DNA of 51,309 bases, taken from the NCBI GenBank assembly GCA_030457765.1, contig JAKDUK010000013.1, forward strand, positions 1 through 51,309, given 5' to 3'. How positions within the stretch are numbered: position 1 is the first letter of the stretch; each line of letters opens with the position of its first letter. Below are positions 1 to 8,240 of this stretch, one piece after another. A program made the translations under genes and the position numbers. The DNA comes from Marinobacter sp. (GTDB taxonomy: Bacteria; Pseudomonadota; Gammaproteobacteria; Pseudomonadales; Oleiphilaceae). Below the pieces are notes generated by a model. That model was not told the origin of the DNA and did no database searches. It saw only the letters and a program-made list of their open reading frames with translations.

Positions 1-515
<515 letters not shown>

Positions 516-520
516 CACTC

Positions 521-548
521 CTGGCCGGGCAACTTCTCGCCCGGCCAG
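521..548 (+). terminator. Hairpin downstream of tonB
   Basis: A perfect 10-bp GC-rich stem (CTGGCCGGGC pairing with GCCCGGCCAG) with an 8-base loop starts 5 bases after the tonB stop codon. No clear T-run follows, so this is a probable but imperfect intrinsic terminator. Confidence 0.6.
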
Positions 549-646
549 CAATTCCTCGCCCAAGAGCCGGGCACAGGCTTGCCCGCAACCCGTTTCTATC
601 CCAAAAATTATTTCTTATCTTTTGTTTTAAATAGACTTTTCAAACC

Positions 647-662
647 TGGCACGGCGTTTGTT
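647..662 (+). promoter_or_regulatory. Sigma-54-like promoter upstream of hcp
   Basis: TGGCACGGCGTTTGTT matches the RpoN consensus TGGCACG-N4-TTGCW except that the -12 GC is GT; the GG and GT elements are separated by 10 bases as required. It lies 63 bases before the hcp start codon. Sigma-54 control of hcp genes is known in Vibrio and Pseudomonas. The -12 mismatch keeps this tentative. Confidence 0.5.
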
Positions 663-725
663 ACATCTTTTCTGTCCAGGGAATACCCAAGGACAAAAAC
701 TCATTCAAACGTCACGGAGCAGACT

Positions 726-1244
726 ATGCCAACTCCTTGTTATATCGCTATCGAAGGCAAAACCCAGGGCAACATTACCGCTGGTGCATTCACTTCCGAT
801 TCTGTTGGTAACATTTACGTTGAAGGCCACGAAGACGAAGTACTGGTTCAGGAATTCAGCCACGTTGTCACCGTGCCTACAGACCCCCAGTCCGGTCAGC
901 CTTCCGGTCAGCGTGTACACAAGCCGTTCAAATTCACATCCGCATTGAACAAATCCACACCGTTGATGTACAACGCTCTGGCTTCCGGCGAAATGCTGCC
1001 AAAGGTTGAACTTAAGTGGTACCGCACGTCTGTCGAGGGCAAGCAGGAGCACTTCTTCTCTACCATCCTGGAAGACGCCACCATCATCGACATCAACTGC
1101 AGCATGCCCCACTGCCAGGACACGGCCAGCGCTGATTTCACGCAGCTGGTTACAGTTTCTCTGTCCTACCGTAAAGTAACCTGGGAACACGCTGTTGCCG
1201 GTACTTCCGGTGCTGATGACTGGCGTTCGCCCATCGAGGCGTAA
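726..1244 (+). CDS. hcp: Hcp-family type VI secretion tube protein
   Basis: Hcp proteins form hexameric rings that stack into the inner tube of the type VI secretion system and are themselves secreted. The 172-residue protein begins MPTPCYIAIEGKTQG and has the family's middle (VHKPFKFTSALNKSTPLMYNAL) and C-terminal strands (VTVSLSYRKVTWEH). ATG 726 was chosen over upstream starts because GGAG lies 6 bases before it and the N terminus then matches the family. No tssB, tssC, vgrG or other type VI gene is nearby, so this is an orphan hcp locus that would depend on a main cluster elsewhere. A sigma-54-like site precedes it and a strong hairpin follows. Confidence 0.93.
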   Translation: MPTPCYIAIEGKTQGNITAGAFTSDSVGNIYVEGHEDEVLVQEFSHVVTVPTDPQSGQPSGQRVHKPFKFTSALNKSTPLMYNALASGEMLPKVELKWYRTSVEGKQEHFFSTILEDATIIDINCSMPHCQDTASADFTQLVTVSLSYRKVTWEHAVAGTSGADDWRSPIEA

Positions 1245-1263
1245 GACTCAACGCCTTGATGTC

Positions 1264-1291
1264 AAAGGGAGGGGCTACGGCCCCTCTCTTT
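1264..1291 (+). terminator. Rho-independent terminator after hcp
   Basis: A 12-bp stem (AAAGGGAGGGGC pairing with GCCCCTCTCTTT, one G-T wobble) closes a TACG tetraloop 19 bases after the hcp stop codon, with T-rich sequence at its 3' edge. It should end most hcp transcripts before the next small gene. Confidence 0.85.
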
Positions 1292-1322
1292 AGTCATTCA
1301 ATCTATCAAAAGGAAATTGGTA

Positions 1323-1673
1323 GTGAGCAACGTTAATTTAACTGACGAAGACGTCGCTGCGGTTCAGGCTATAGTCACTGCTTTTTACAGTAAGCGTATC
1401 GCCGGCAGGTTTCATGCTGGGAGCATAACTCCCGAGACACTAGATCTTATTGCACAGCTGATTACTGAGACCGATGAATGCAGTCGCTGGATCGATGCTG
1501 TTCCGAATCCCAAAGACCTGCTTGCTCCGGCAAACGGTATTAGAAAATGGGCAATCAGAGTTATTCGGGCAGCAGGAGAGCCATTTGTTCGAGGCTCAGT
1601 CAAAATCAGCCTTACCTGCAAATTGACTCGTGGGTTACAATTTAGGAGCCCACTGGAAGCCTCTCTCGGATAA
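1323..1673 (+). CDS. Hypothetical protein downstream of hcp
   Basis: I do not recognise this 116-residue protein. It has no signal peptide or membrane segment; the N-terminal half looks helical and acidic (LTDEDVAAVQAIVTAFY) and the C-terminal third is basic (SVKISLTCKLTRG). GTG 1323 is preferred over TTG 1317 because AAAGGA sits 9 bases upstream of the GTG and only 3 from the TTG. It lies just beyond the hcp terminator and 19 bases before a lipoprotein gene, so the two may be co-transcribed. Position next to hcp makes a type VI cargo or adaptor conceivable, but nothing in the sequence itself shows this. Confidence 0.6.
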   Translation: MSNVNLTDEDVAAVQAIVTAFYSKRIAGRFHAGSITPETLDLIAQLITETDECSRWIDAVPNPKDLLAPANGIRKWAIRVIRAAGEPFVRGSVKISLTCKLTRGLQFRSPLEASLG

Positions 1674-1692
1674 GACAAGGACGCCCCAAAAA

Positions 1693-2130
1693 ATGAAGCT
1701 CATTACGATCGTCATACTCATTTTGATTCTCTCCGGTTGCGCATCAACCCAGCCAATATCATTTTCTCCCAGCCAAGATTATGCCGTGTCAGTTCAATCA
1801 TCTTTATTTGACGCTGTGCGTATCGACGAGAACGAAACATCACTTTTTCACAATGGAAAGGCCGTCGGATTTATTAGGGTTGAGCCCGTCCCGGAAGATG
1901 TTACTTCAACATCCGACTTTCTGAGCCAGCTCAGAGCCGATTCCGAGTCAGAGATCGTTAAAACAAAGCCGTTGAGCTTTCCATCCGGGTTCAGAGGTTT
2001 CGCAGCGAAGTTTCGTAACTATCCGACCGGCTACTTATTCAGTGAAGAAAGTCCCGACTCAATCATTATCTTCAGCTTCCCGGAAGATATCTTCGATGAG
2101 ATTGCCAGGTCTGTCTCGCCCGGAATTTAA
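1693..2130 (+). CDS. Small lipoprotein of unknown function
   Basis: The 145-residue product starts with a short basic end, a hydrophobic run and the lipobox LSGC at residues 13-16 (MKLITIVILILILSGC), so it is probably cleaved before the Cys and lipidated. Ser at +2 after the Cys favours outer-membrane sorting. The mature part (about 130 residues) is beta-rich and acidic with no family I recognise. The start at ATG 1693 is set by the signal peptide, and AAGGA lies upstream. It follows the small gene above by 19 bases. A periplasmic immunity or envelope role is possible given the hcp context, but this is speculation. Confidence 0.75.
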   Translation: MKLITIVILILILSGCASTQPISFSPSQDYAVSVQSSLFDAVRIDENETSLFHNGKAVGFIRVEPVPEDVTSTSDFLSQLRADSESEIVKTKPLSFPSGFRGFAAKFRNYPTGYLFSEESPDSIIIFSFPEDIFDEIARSVSPGI

Positions 2131-2201
2131 TTCGCCGCATTCAGACAAACTGCCACCACTTATTGTTATCTGGCGACGTTTTGCATGGCTCGTCACCGAG
2201 A

Positions 2202-2246
2202 ATCTAGTAAATTAGCTGGTATGATATCTCTCCCTATTTACTAGAT
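2202..2246. promoter_or_regulatory. 11-bp inverted repeat around a -10-like box
   Basis: ATCTAGTAAAT at 2202-2212 is repeated perfectly inverted as ATTTACTAGAT at 2236-2246, with a 23-base spacer. The spacer contains TATGAT (2220-2225), a good -10 hexamer, 48 bases before the SprT-like gene. The arrangement fits an operator flanking a promoter or a hairpin in the leader. No convincing -35 was found. Confidence 0.45.
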
Positions 2247-2273
2247 CATGAGGCGTGTAGTCCTTCGACTGAC

Positions 2274-2978
2274 ATGAAACACCCGACATCTCAAACGCGT
2301 CAACTCGGCGAACTCATGTGCGACGTTACGCAAAGCACTCTCTGGCAACCCGCCGCCGCTTGGGTAAAAAGCCGTGATTCCAACAGTACCTTGATTTGCC
2401 GAGTCGGCTCTGGCCAAGCCACCTATCACCGTTTTGATCCACAATACAAACAGCACCAGATTACCTATGGCCTGCGCATGATTCAGGCCAAACACCAACC
2501 AGATACAGCCAGTGGCTGGCTCTCTGCCCGGGAGATCCACAAGCGGGGTTATTTTGGCGGGGAGCTGAACACTCTTAACTTGTTGGCCCACACTTGCTGC
2601 CATGAGTTCGCTCATCTGTTGCAGTGCAGCGCAGGGCAAAGATTCCACGGCTCGGTTCACAACCGGCACTTCTACACAATTCTTGATGAGCTGCACGAAA
2701 GCGGTGGCGCCAGCGTGGTGCGACACGCACTTGCAGAATATGCTAAAAGGCTCGAAATCCCGCTGCCAAAACAGCCGTTTGATCTGGCCAGCTCAAGCCA
2801 GTTACGGGCCGACTGGCGTGTCGGAGACAGTGTACATTTCGGGCAGGGGGGCCAAGAGTTTCAAGGTAAAGTCATAAGGGTCAATCGCAAAACCTGCACC
2901 GTAGACGGCACAGGCAAATCCCGGGGCATGCGCTACCGGGTACCCATGCAGATGTTGAAACACACACCCGCTTTATAG
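2274..2978 (+). CDS. SprT-like zinc metallopeptidase-domain protein
   Basis: This 234-residue protein has a zinc-metallopeptidase signature: HEFAH at residues 110-114 followed by histidines at 125, 129 and 132, the spacing seen in SprT-like proteins, where two His come from HExxH and a third from a downstream helix. An N-terminal helical region precedes it. The C-terminal 60 residues (GDSVHFGQGGQEFQGKVIRV onward) look like a small SH3-like beta barrel rather than the usual SprT zinc ribbon. SprT-like domains include proteases for DNA-protein crosslinks, but the bacterial members are poorly characterised. The end overlaps the convergent DUF3325 gene by 6 bases. Substrate unknown. Confidence 0.75.
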   Translation: MKHPTSQTRQLGELMCDVTQSTLWQPAAAWVKSRDSNSTLICRVGSGQATYHRFDPQYKQHQITYGLRMIQAKHQPDTASGWLSAREIHKRGYFGGELNTLNLLAHTCCHEFAHLLQCSAGQRFHGSVHNRHFYTILDELHESGGASVVRHALAEYAKRLEIPLPKQPFDLASSSQLRADWRVGDSVHFGQGGQEFQGKVIRVNRKTCTVDGTGKSRGMRYRVPMQMLKHTPAL

Positions 2979-3275
2979 AATTAACACCAAGGCAAGCGGT
3001 TTGATCAAACGCGGCTTGTACGTTAACTGGAGCCCCAAGCCCAAGGCACTTAACGTTAGTAGGCCGAGCCAAACGGCGGCCCCTACCGAGCCGTCCCAGC
3101 GGTGAACGCACAGCACGAGAGCTGCAGTTAGCAAGACCACGCCTAACACTTGCGCTGTGCGTTGTTTTCCCTGTGTTAAAACATGCCCCAGCATGTCCAA
3201 GGCATGGCGTCTCATCGCCATCGCGAGAAACGCAAAGCCCGCGTAACTTAGCGCCAAGGCCAGCCAAGTGCTCAC
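2973..3275 (-). CDS. DUF3325 family membrane protein
   Basis: A 100-residue protein with three predicted membrane helices (residues about 4-21, 42-60 and 68-85), matching small DUF3325 proteins that accompany PepSY-type membrane proteins in siderophore loci. Its ATG overlaps the stop codon of the PepSY gene (ATGA), indicating translational coupling. It is the last gene of the leftward iron operon. Molecular function is not established; a helper role for the PepSY reductase-like protein is inferred from linkage. Confidence 0.75.
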   Translation of the reverse strand: MSTWLALALSYAGFAFLAMAMRRHALDMLGHVLTQGKQRTAQVLGVVLLTAALVLCVHRWDGSVGAAVWLGLLTLSALGLGLQLTYKPRLIKPLALVLIL

Positions 3276-4942
3276 AATGGGCCTCCCGTAGCCACCGGCT
3301 CAGTTTTGGCTCTCGACCGAGCGTTCGATGGCTGGCGGCGCAATGGCGCCGTTGAGTGGTTATTGCGCAGTTTATAGGCCACCAAACCATGCAATACCGC
3401 CAGCACAAGCATGGCAAGATCGAAGCTGGCAACACTCCACTGATCTGCTGCTATGGCAGTCACAAGACCATTGCCGCCAGTCAGTGGGTTAATCACCGGC
3501 AGCAGTGCAAACAGCAACGCCGCCAGCGCCATTTGTTCCCGCCAGGCCTGGCGGTACGGCCGCACCAGCGCATATACAAAGGTCAAACACCACACCGTAA
3601 AGAAACCGTACACCTCTGCCTCTGCGCGGCCTGCCAGCTCGCCGGGAATAAGCCGGTTGAGCCAAAAAAAGGCGGCGGTGGCAAGCGATAACCCCGCAAT
3701 GCCACCCACATTCATTACCTCGACGAAGCGATGCGTCCAGGGTGTATAACCAAGTTTTTTACGCTTGGGTGAGCGTTTGATAACCCAGAGCACCATGCCC
3801 GTGGCCACCATGGCTGTGCCAACAATGCCAGAAAAAAACAGCAGCCAACGCAGCAAAGGGAGGCGAGGCCGACCCATGTGGGCACTGGTTAACACGTTAT
3901 AGACAGCCTTAGCGGCTGGTGGCGTGGCAATATGTGGCGCATGCTGAAGCTCGCCGCTCACACCGTTAAAAACCAAGCGCTCACCAACCCCACGATTGAC
4001 CATGCTGTCACCACCTTGTTCGCGCAATTCGATCGTGGCCTGGCTGGTGCCCGGCTGGTTCACCACAATAGTACCCACCCCGCGCTCGGGCCAGCGGCGT
4101 TCGGCCTCCGCCAATACCGGTTGCATATTGGTGAGCGGCGCTGGCGCCAATTGGACTGGCTGCGAGCGCACATCCTTACGCTGGCCTGCAGTGGCTGCGC
4201 CCCCGTTATTTGCCGTACCAAGATCTCGCCTCTCAGCGTTGTAGGTTTGGCGGTCGCCATCATAGGCTGCGTTGACACCCCAGGGCATCAACTCCGTGGC
4301 AAGCAATATCAAGCCGCTGAGCGCAATCACGAAGCAGAAAGGCAGTGCCAGAACCGAGGTGACATTATGCGCATCCAGCCAGGACCTCTGCCCCTTGCGC
4401 GGCCGAAACGTAAAAAAATCCTTGAAGATTTTCTTGTGGACAATGACACCACTGATCAGTGCCACCAGCATGAAGCCGGTCGCAAGCCCGACAATCCATC
4501 GCCCCCAAAGTTTTGGAATGGCGTGCAGTTGGTAGTGAAAGCGATATAAAAAGTTGCCTCCGAGCGTCTCACGCGTCCGGATGCGTTCGCCCGTAGCGGC
4601 GCTGAGTTCGGCACGCTGGGTTCCCTCATAGCCTTCGGCTGCACCTGGTTCTCGCCAGCGCGCTTGCACGGCAATCTGGCGTTGCCCCGGCAGCATCACC
4701 GTCCAGCTGGTGGCGTCTGGTGCAATGCGCTGCATGCTGTCGAGCGCGATTTGCGGCGTATTCTCGTTGGCCATTGCAGAATGTAGCTCGGGCTTCATCC
4801 AGACATCCATTTCGTCTCGGAAGTAGCTCAGCGTGCCGGTGAAAAATATGGCGTAAAGCAACCAGCCAAGTATCAGCGAAGCCCAGGTGTGCACCCACGA
4901 CATCGACTGACGCAGACCTTCCGGTTTGCCATCCACTCGCAT
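3272..4942 (-). CDS. PepSY-associated transmembrane protein (siderophore reductase-like)
   Basis: This 556-residue inner-membrane protein belongs to the PepSY_TM family (PiuB/FoxB/FpvG type), some of which reduce ferric siderophores to release iron. The first helix (SMSWVHTWASLILGWLLYAI) is followed by a periplasmic PepSY-like segment, then helices near residues 185-205 and 230-255, a second periplasmic domain, and a C-terminal block of helices. Conserved histidines (WVHTW, FHYQLHAIP, LDAHN) could bind haem. ATG 4942 is chosen because it overlaps the DUF3649 stop (TGATG) and gives the family N terminus; a longer frame exists but overlaps that gene. Co-transcribed with the receptor upstream. 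Confidence 0.87.
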   Translation of the reverse strand: MRVDGKPEGLRQSMSWVHTWASLILGWLLYAIFFTGTLSYFRDEMDVWMKPELHSAMANENTPQIALDSMQRIAPDATSWTVMLPGQRQIAVQARWREPGAAEGYEGTQRAELSAATGERIRTRETLGGNFLYRFHYQLHAIPKLWGRWIVGLATGFMLVALISGVIVHKKIFKDFFTFRPRKGQRSWLDAHNVTSVLALPFCFVIALSGLILLATELMPWGVNAAYDGDRQTYNAERRDLGTANNGGAATAGQRKDVRSQPVQLAPAPLTNMQPVLAEAERRWPERGVGTIVVNQPGTSQATIELREQGGDSMVNRGVGERLVFNGVSGELQHAPHIATPPAAKAVYNVLTSAHMGRPRLPLLRWLLFFSGIVGTAMVATGMVLWVIKRSPKRKKLGYTPWTHRFVEVMNVGGIAGLSLATAAFFWLNRLIPGELAGRAEAEVYGFFTVWCLTFVYALVRPYRQAWREQMALAALLFALLPVINPLTGGNGLVTAIAADQWSVASFDLAMLVLAVLHGLVAYKLRNNHSTAPLRRQPSNARSRAKTEPVATGGPL

Positions 4943-5289
4943 CAAGCCACTCCCACGGCCGCGCGGGGCAGCAACCAAACAGCCAGCGACACAAAGACAG
5001 TTGGCAGCCCAACGCCCGCCCATGCCCGCCAGGCGCTGGCACAGCCAAAGCACCAGAGTGCAGCCACAGCATGCAGCAAAAAAGCCAGCATGGTAGCCCA
5101 GAGCACGGCCTCAACGCGCGCCACGCCAACCAATGGGAGCGCAAGGCTAAGGGCGGCAGCACTTGTGGCTGACAGTACATAGCCGCCAAAAATCGCGGCG
5201 ATTGTGCGAGAGGTTACCGCCCAACGGTAGCGAGCAACCGGCTCAAAGTGCCATAAAGCGATTCCGGGCATGAGCGAGTCAGGCTCCAT
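4942..5289 (-). CDS. DUF3649 family membrane protein
   Basis: A 115-residue protein with about three hydrophobic helices and the DUF3649 hallmark RYRWAVTSRTIAAIFGGYVL near the N terminus. Such genes typically sit between TonB-dependent siderophore receptors and PepSY membrane proteins. Its stop overlaps the next start by one base (TGATG). GAGGAAA lies about 10 bases before the ATG. It begins 27 bases after the receptor gene. Its biochemical role is unknown; involvement in iron acquisition is inferred from this conserved association. Confidence 0.8.
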   Translation of the reverse strand: MEPDSLMPGIALWHFEPVARYRWAVTSRTIAAIFGGYVLSATSAAALSLALPLVGVARVEAVLWATMLAFLLHAVAALWCFGCASAWRAWAGVGLPTVFVSLAVWLLPRAAVGVA

Positions 5290-5316
5290 ATTCGCGGTCT
5301 TTCCTCAGGGGGGAGT

Positions 5317-7589
5317 TTAGAGCGACAGCTGTACTGAAAGCGCGGCCCGGCGCTCATCGCCATACAGGATGTTGTTTGGCGGGAAACGGGCGCGGTCGAA
5401 GTATTGCTTGTCAAACAGATTGCTGATGTTGAGCGACACCTTCAGCCGCTTACTCGCTGATAGATCCTTGTCCCAGAACACGCCCAGATCCACAAGGCCA
5501 TAACCGGGGTTCCAGTTGGTGCCTGTGTCCGTCCATGAATCGTGTGTTTCCGACCAGGCCCTCATGCCCAGGCCCAGGTTGAACTCACCCAGCGACGCAC
5601 TGCGGTGTACGCGAAACTTGTTCCAGAGCGCCAGGCTGTGGCGGGGGGTGTATTTCACGCTACGGCCCTCGGCAAACTCATTGTCTGTATCGACGTATTT
5701 GGTATCGGTAAACGAATAGCCGACCTGTGCAACCCAGCCATCCATCAACTGCCCGGATAAGCGCAGTTCTACGCCTTGCGCACGGGTCAGCCCAGCGAGT
5801 TCGTAACAGGCATCTTCAGGTGTTGCTGAAGGCTGGGCCGTACCGCCATACGTGCATTCAAGATTTTCAATAACAGTGGCAACATTCTTTTTGTCCAGGC
5901 TAAACACCGCCGCCGTGAACATCGCATTGGCATCGAACAGATCCTGTTTAAATCCAACTTCATATTGCAAGCCTTCAACCGGGTCCGTGATGTATCTTCC
6001 GTCGGTAGTCAGGTAGGTTGGGCTGCTCTGCGGCGTAAACGACTCGCCGTAACTTGCGTATACCGTCGCTGTATCAGTCACGTCGTGCATAATGGCCATG
6101 CGCGGTGACCACCTCTGAAGCTTGGTAGCTGGATCTTTCTCTGTATCGGTTTCAAATTGTGACCAGCCGCCACTGAGCATCAAGCGTGTACGACCGTTTG
6201 GCAGGTGCACCATGTCTTGCAAATACAGATTCTTGTCCACGCGCTCGGTTTTACGTGTGAAGTCTGCATTCCAAAGTTGATCGGCGTAGGGGTAATCACT
6301 GTAAACCGGACTGTTTATGTCAATGGGATCCACCGGGTAAGGACCAGAACCATCACTAATGGACTGGTTGTGAAGATCACCGGAGGTAGATTCATTTGTG
6401 GACGTTCCATACCCTACGCCGGTCAGCCAGTCGTGGCGCCAGGTGCCTGCTCGAACCACGCCACTGATATCTACAGACGCGGAAACACTATCACCTTTAA
6501 ACAGGCGGCCACCCACATAACGCTGGGCAAGGCCGTTGGCGTCGGGGCCTTGTTCAGGATCGTGTGCACGGGTTATTAACCGGGACTGTTTGTAATTGTG
6601 GTAAACCACCCCCCGCGGACCTTGAGCGCCTCGGTTTCAGACCAGGTGCCGTCCCACATAACCGTGTCACTCTTGCGTTTGACCCGGTCATTCAGGCTGC
6701 CCCAGAAAAAGTCTTTGGGCACTGGGTAGTAGTCGCCAGCCAGAGGGCCTTCTTCGATGAGAAAGTTGTTCTCTACCTCCGGAATGGACTCTTTGTCTAT
6801 GCGCTCATAGGTGAGTGTGCTCTCAAATCGATGGTCAGGTTTGAAGGTCAGGGCGACCATGCCGCTTTTTGGTTCCGAGAAGTATTCGTCCTGATCGTTT
6901 TCGTGGTGCTTGAGGCTGCCCACCAGCCTATACATGAGGGTGGCGTCTTCGTTGAGCGGGCCAGTTGCGTCAATCATGCCGCCATAGGATTTCTCGCTAT
7001 CAACGTTGCCGCCTATTACATAGGCAGCTTTATCTTCCGGGCGCTTATAGTTGTAGCTGATGACACCGCCAGGTTCGGCCGAACCGTAGTACAGGCCTGC
7101 CGGACCGCGCAGTAGTTCCACCGATTCCAGATTATCAACGCCCCGAACGGTACTGCCCGAGAACGTGGTGTTATACATGCGAATACCATTGACGAGGGTC
7201 TGATGACTGGTAACGCCACGCACCTGAATGTTTCGGATATGGCTCGCACCGTCATCCCAGCCAGTACTGCTGGTGGTCAGGCCTGCGAACCCTTCCAACG
7301 TGTCAAAAACGTCTTGGTCACCACGGTCTTGCATCAGCTCTTCAGTCGCCTGGTCTACCGAAAAGGGTGTCTGGCGCGGCGGCAGTTCCGTTTTAGTGGC
7401 AACGCTCGTTGGCTTATCAGCCATATAAGCTGGCAACCCGGTGGCACTCACACTAATGGCCGGCAGGGTCATAGGTGCAGGCTCTACCGTGCTTGATTCA
7501 CTACTTGACTGGGCCAATGAGACAGCTGGGGCCGAAAGCAGGGTGATCACACCAGCTAACAAGGCCGGATGAGGAGAGGGTGTAGGCAT
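5317..7589 (-). pseudogene. TonB-dependent siderophore receptor, frameshifted
   Basis: Two adjacent frames together encode one ferrichrome/FpvA-like outer-membrane receptor of about 750 residues. The first (7589 to about 6610) holds a signal peptide, a TonB-box region, the plug (QTPFSVDQATEELMQDRG, VRGV, ELLRGPAGLYYGSAEPGGVI) and early barrel strands. The second continues the barrel to a proper end with the terminal aromatic-type strand (RRAALSVQLSL). They join at a run of six G on the coding strand (C6 at 6609-6614); seven G would fuse the frames as VRGGVVYHNYK. Either the gene is inactivated, it switches by slippage, or the run was miscounted. AAGGA lies upstream of the ATG, and a Fur-box-like site controls the operon. 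Confidence 0.85.
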
Positions 7590-7673
7590 AAGCTCGGTCC
7601 TTCGAAGGCGCAGACGAAGCGCCCATACTTTTTATATGAATGGTCAAAAAACGAAGGCCGCAATATAATTCAT

Positions 7674-7692
7674 TATGAGAACGATTGCCATT
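7674..7692 (-). promoter_or_regulatory. Putative Fur box upstream of the receptor operon
   Basis: TATGAGAACGATTGCCATT resembles the 19-bp Fur consensus (GATAATGATAATCATTATC), with most of the key A/T and G/C positions kept in both half-sites. It lies about 85 bases upstream of the receptor start, in an AT-rich promoter region. Iron repression of the receptor, DUF3649, PepSY and DUF3325 genes would follow. Confidence 0.6.
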
Positions 7693-7725
7693 CACAATAA
7701 AAGGAAAACCGGTGTTCTCCCCAGC

Positions 7726-7744
7726 CCAGGTTCTGGAAACCTGG
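7726..7744 (-). terminator. Hairpin after the TM2 gene
   Basis: CCAGGTT pairs with AACCTGG (7-bp stem, 5-base loop) 14 bases past the stop of the leftward TM2-domain gene. A T-rich stretch follows only about 15 bases later, so termination efficiency is uncertain. Confidence 0.4.
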
Positions 7745-7758
7745 CAGGGAAAACGCTG

Positions 7759-8166
7759 TTAGCTAAATTTTACCTCACGATTTCGCTCTGAAATCTGATC
7801 GTTCAAGGTCCAGAAATCATAAAGAATACCGATCAGGAAAAGGCCGCCGGTCAGCAGGTAGATAATTCCGGTGATCCATTTGCCCATGTACAAGCGGTGC
7901 AAGCCAAAAACACCGGTAAAGGTCAGTAACAACCAGCCAATGCTGTAGTTAATTTCACCCTCACGGAACCGGCTGTCTGCTTCCGCATCCATGGATGGAA
8001 TCAAGAACAGGTCGATAATCCAGCCGATGAAAAACAAGCCTAATGTGAAAAACCAGATTGTTCCTGTGATGGGCTTACCGTAATAAAAGCGATGGGAGCC
8101 AAGAAACCCGAAGATCCAAATTAAGTATCCCAGCAGGACGCTGTGGGTGTTTTGTCGATTAGCCAT
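7759..8166 (-). CDS. Tandem TM2-domain membrane protein
   Basis: TM2 domains are pairs of membrane helices joined by a short turn carrying a G-x-HR-x-Y motif. This 135-residue protein has two such units: GSHRFYYGK near residue 24 and GLHRLYMGK near residue 91, each flanked by hydrophobic helices, giving about four helices in all. Single-unit proteins are more common. ATG 8166 is preferred to an upstream TTG because the N terminus is then a short polar tail and GGAAC lies just before it. Function unknown; the gene is transcribed away from the iron operon promoter region and downstream of the AraC regulator by 74 bases. Confidence 0.75.
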   Translation of the reverse strand: MANRQNTHSVLLGYLIWIFGFLGSHRFYYGKPITGTIWFFTLGLFFIGWIIDLFLIPSMDAEADSRFREGEINYSIGWLLLTFTGVFGLHRLYMGKWITGIIYLLTGGLFLIGILYDFWTLNDQISERNREVKFS

Positions 8167-8240
8167 ATAGGGTTCCGATAACAATTAAGTGAAAAGTTCT
8201 ATCAAATATGGGGTCTACCGGTTTCTTCCACAAGGCCTGA

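Noticed and set aside
579..725. N-terminal extension of Hcp
   Set aside because: The extra 49 residues do not resemble Hcp, the frame lacks a good ribosome binding site there, and it would include the promoter-like element.
5317..7589. Two separate receptor genes on the minus strand
   Set aside because: The first frame has plug but no barrel end and the second has barrel but no signal peptide or plug; they join exactly at a G6 run, so they are one frameshifted gene.
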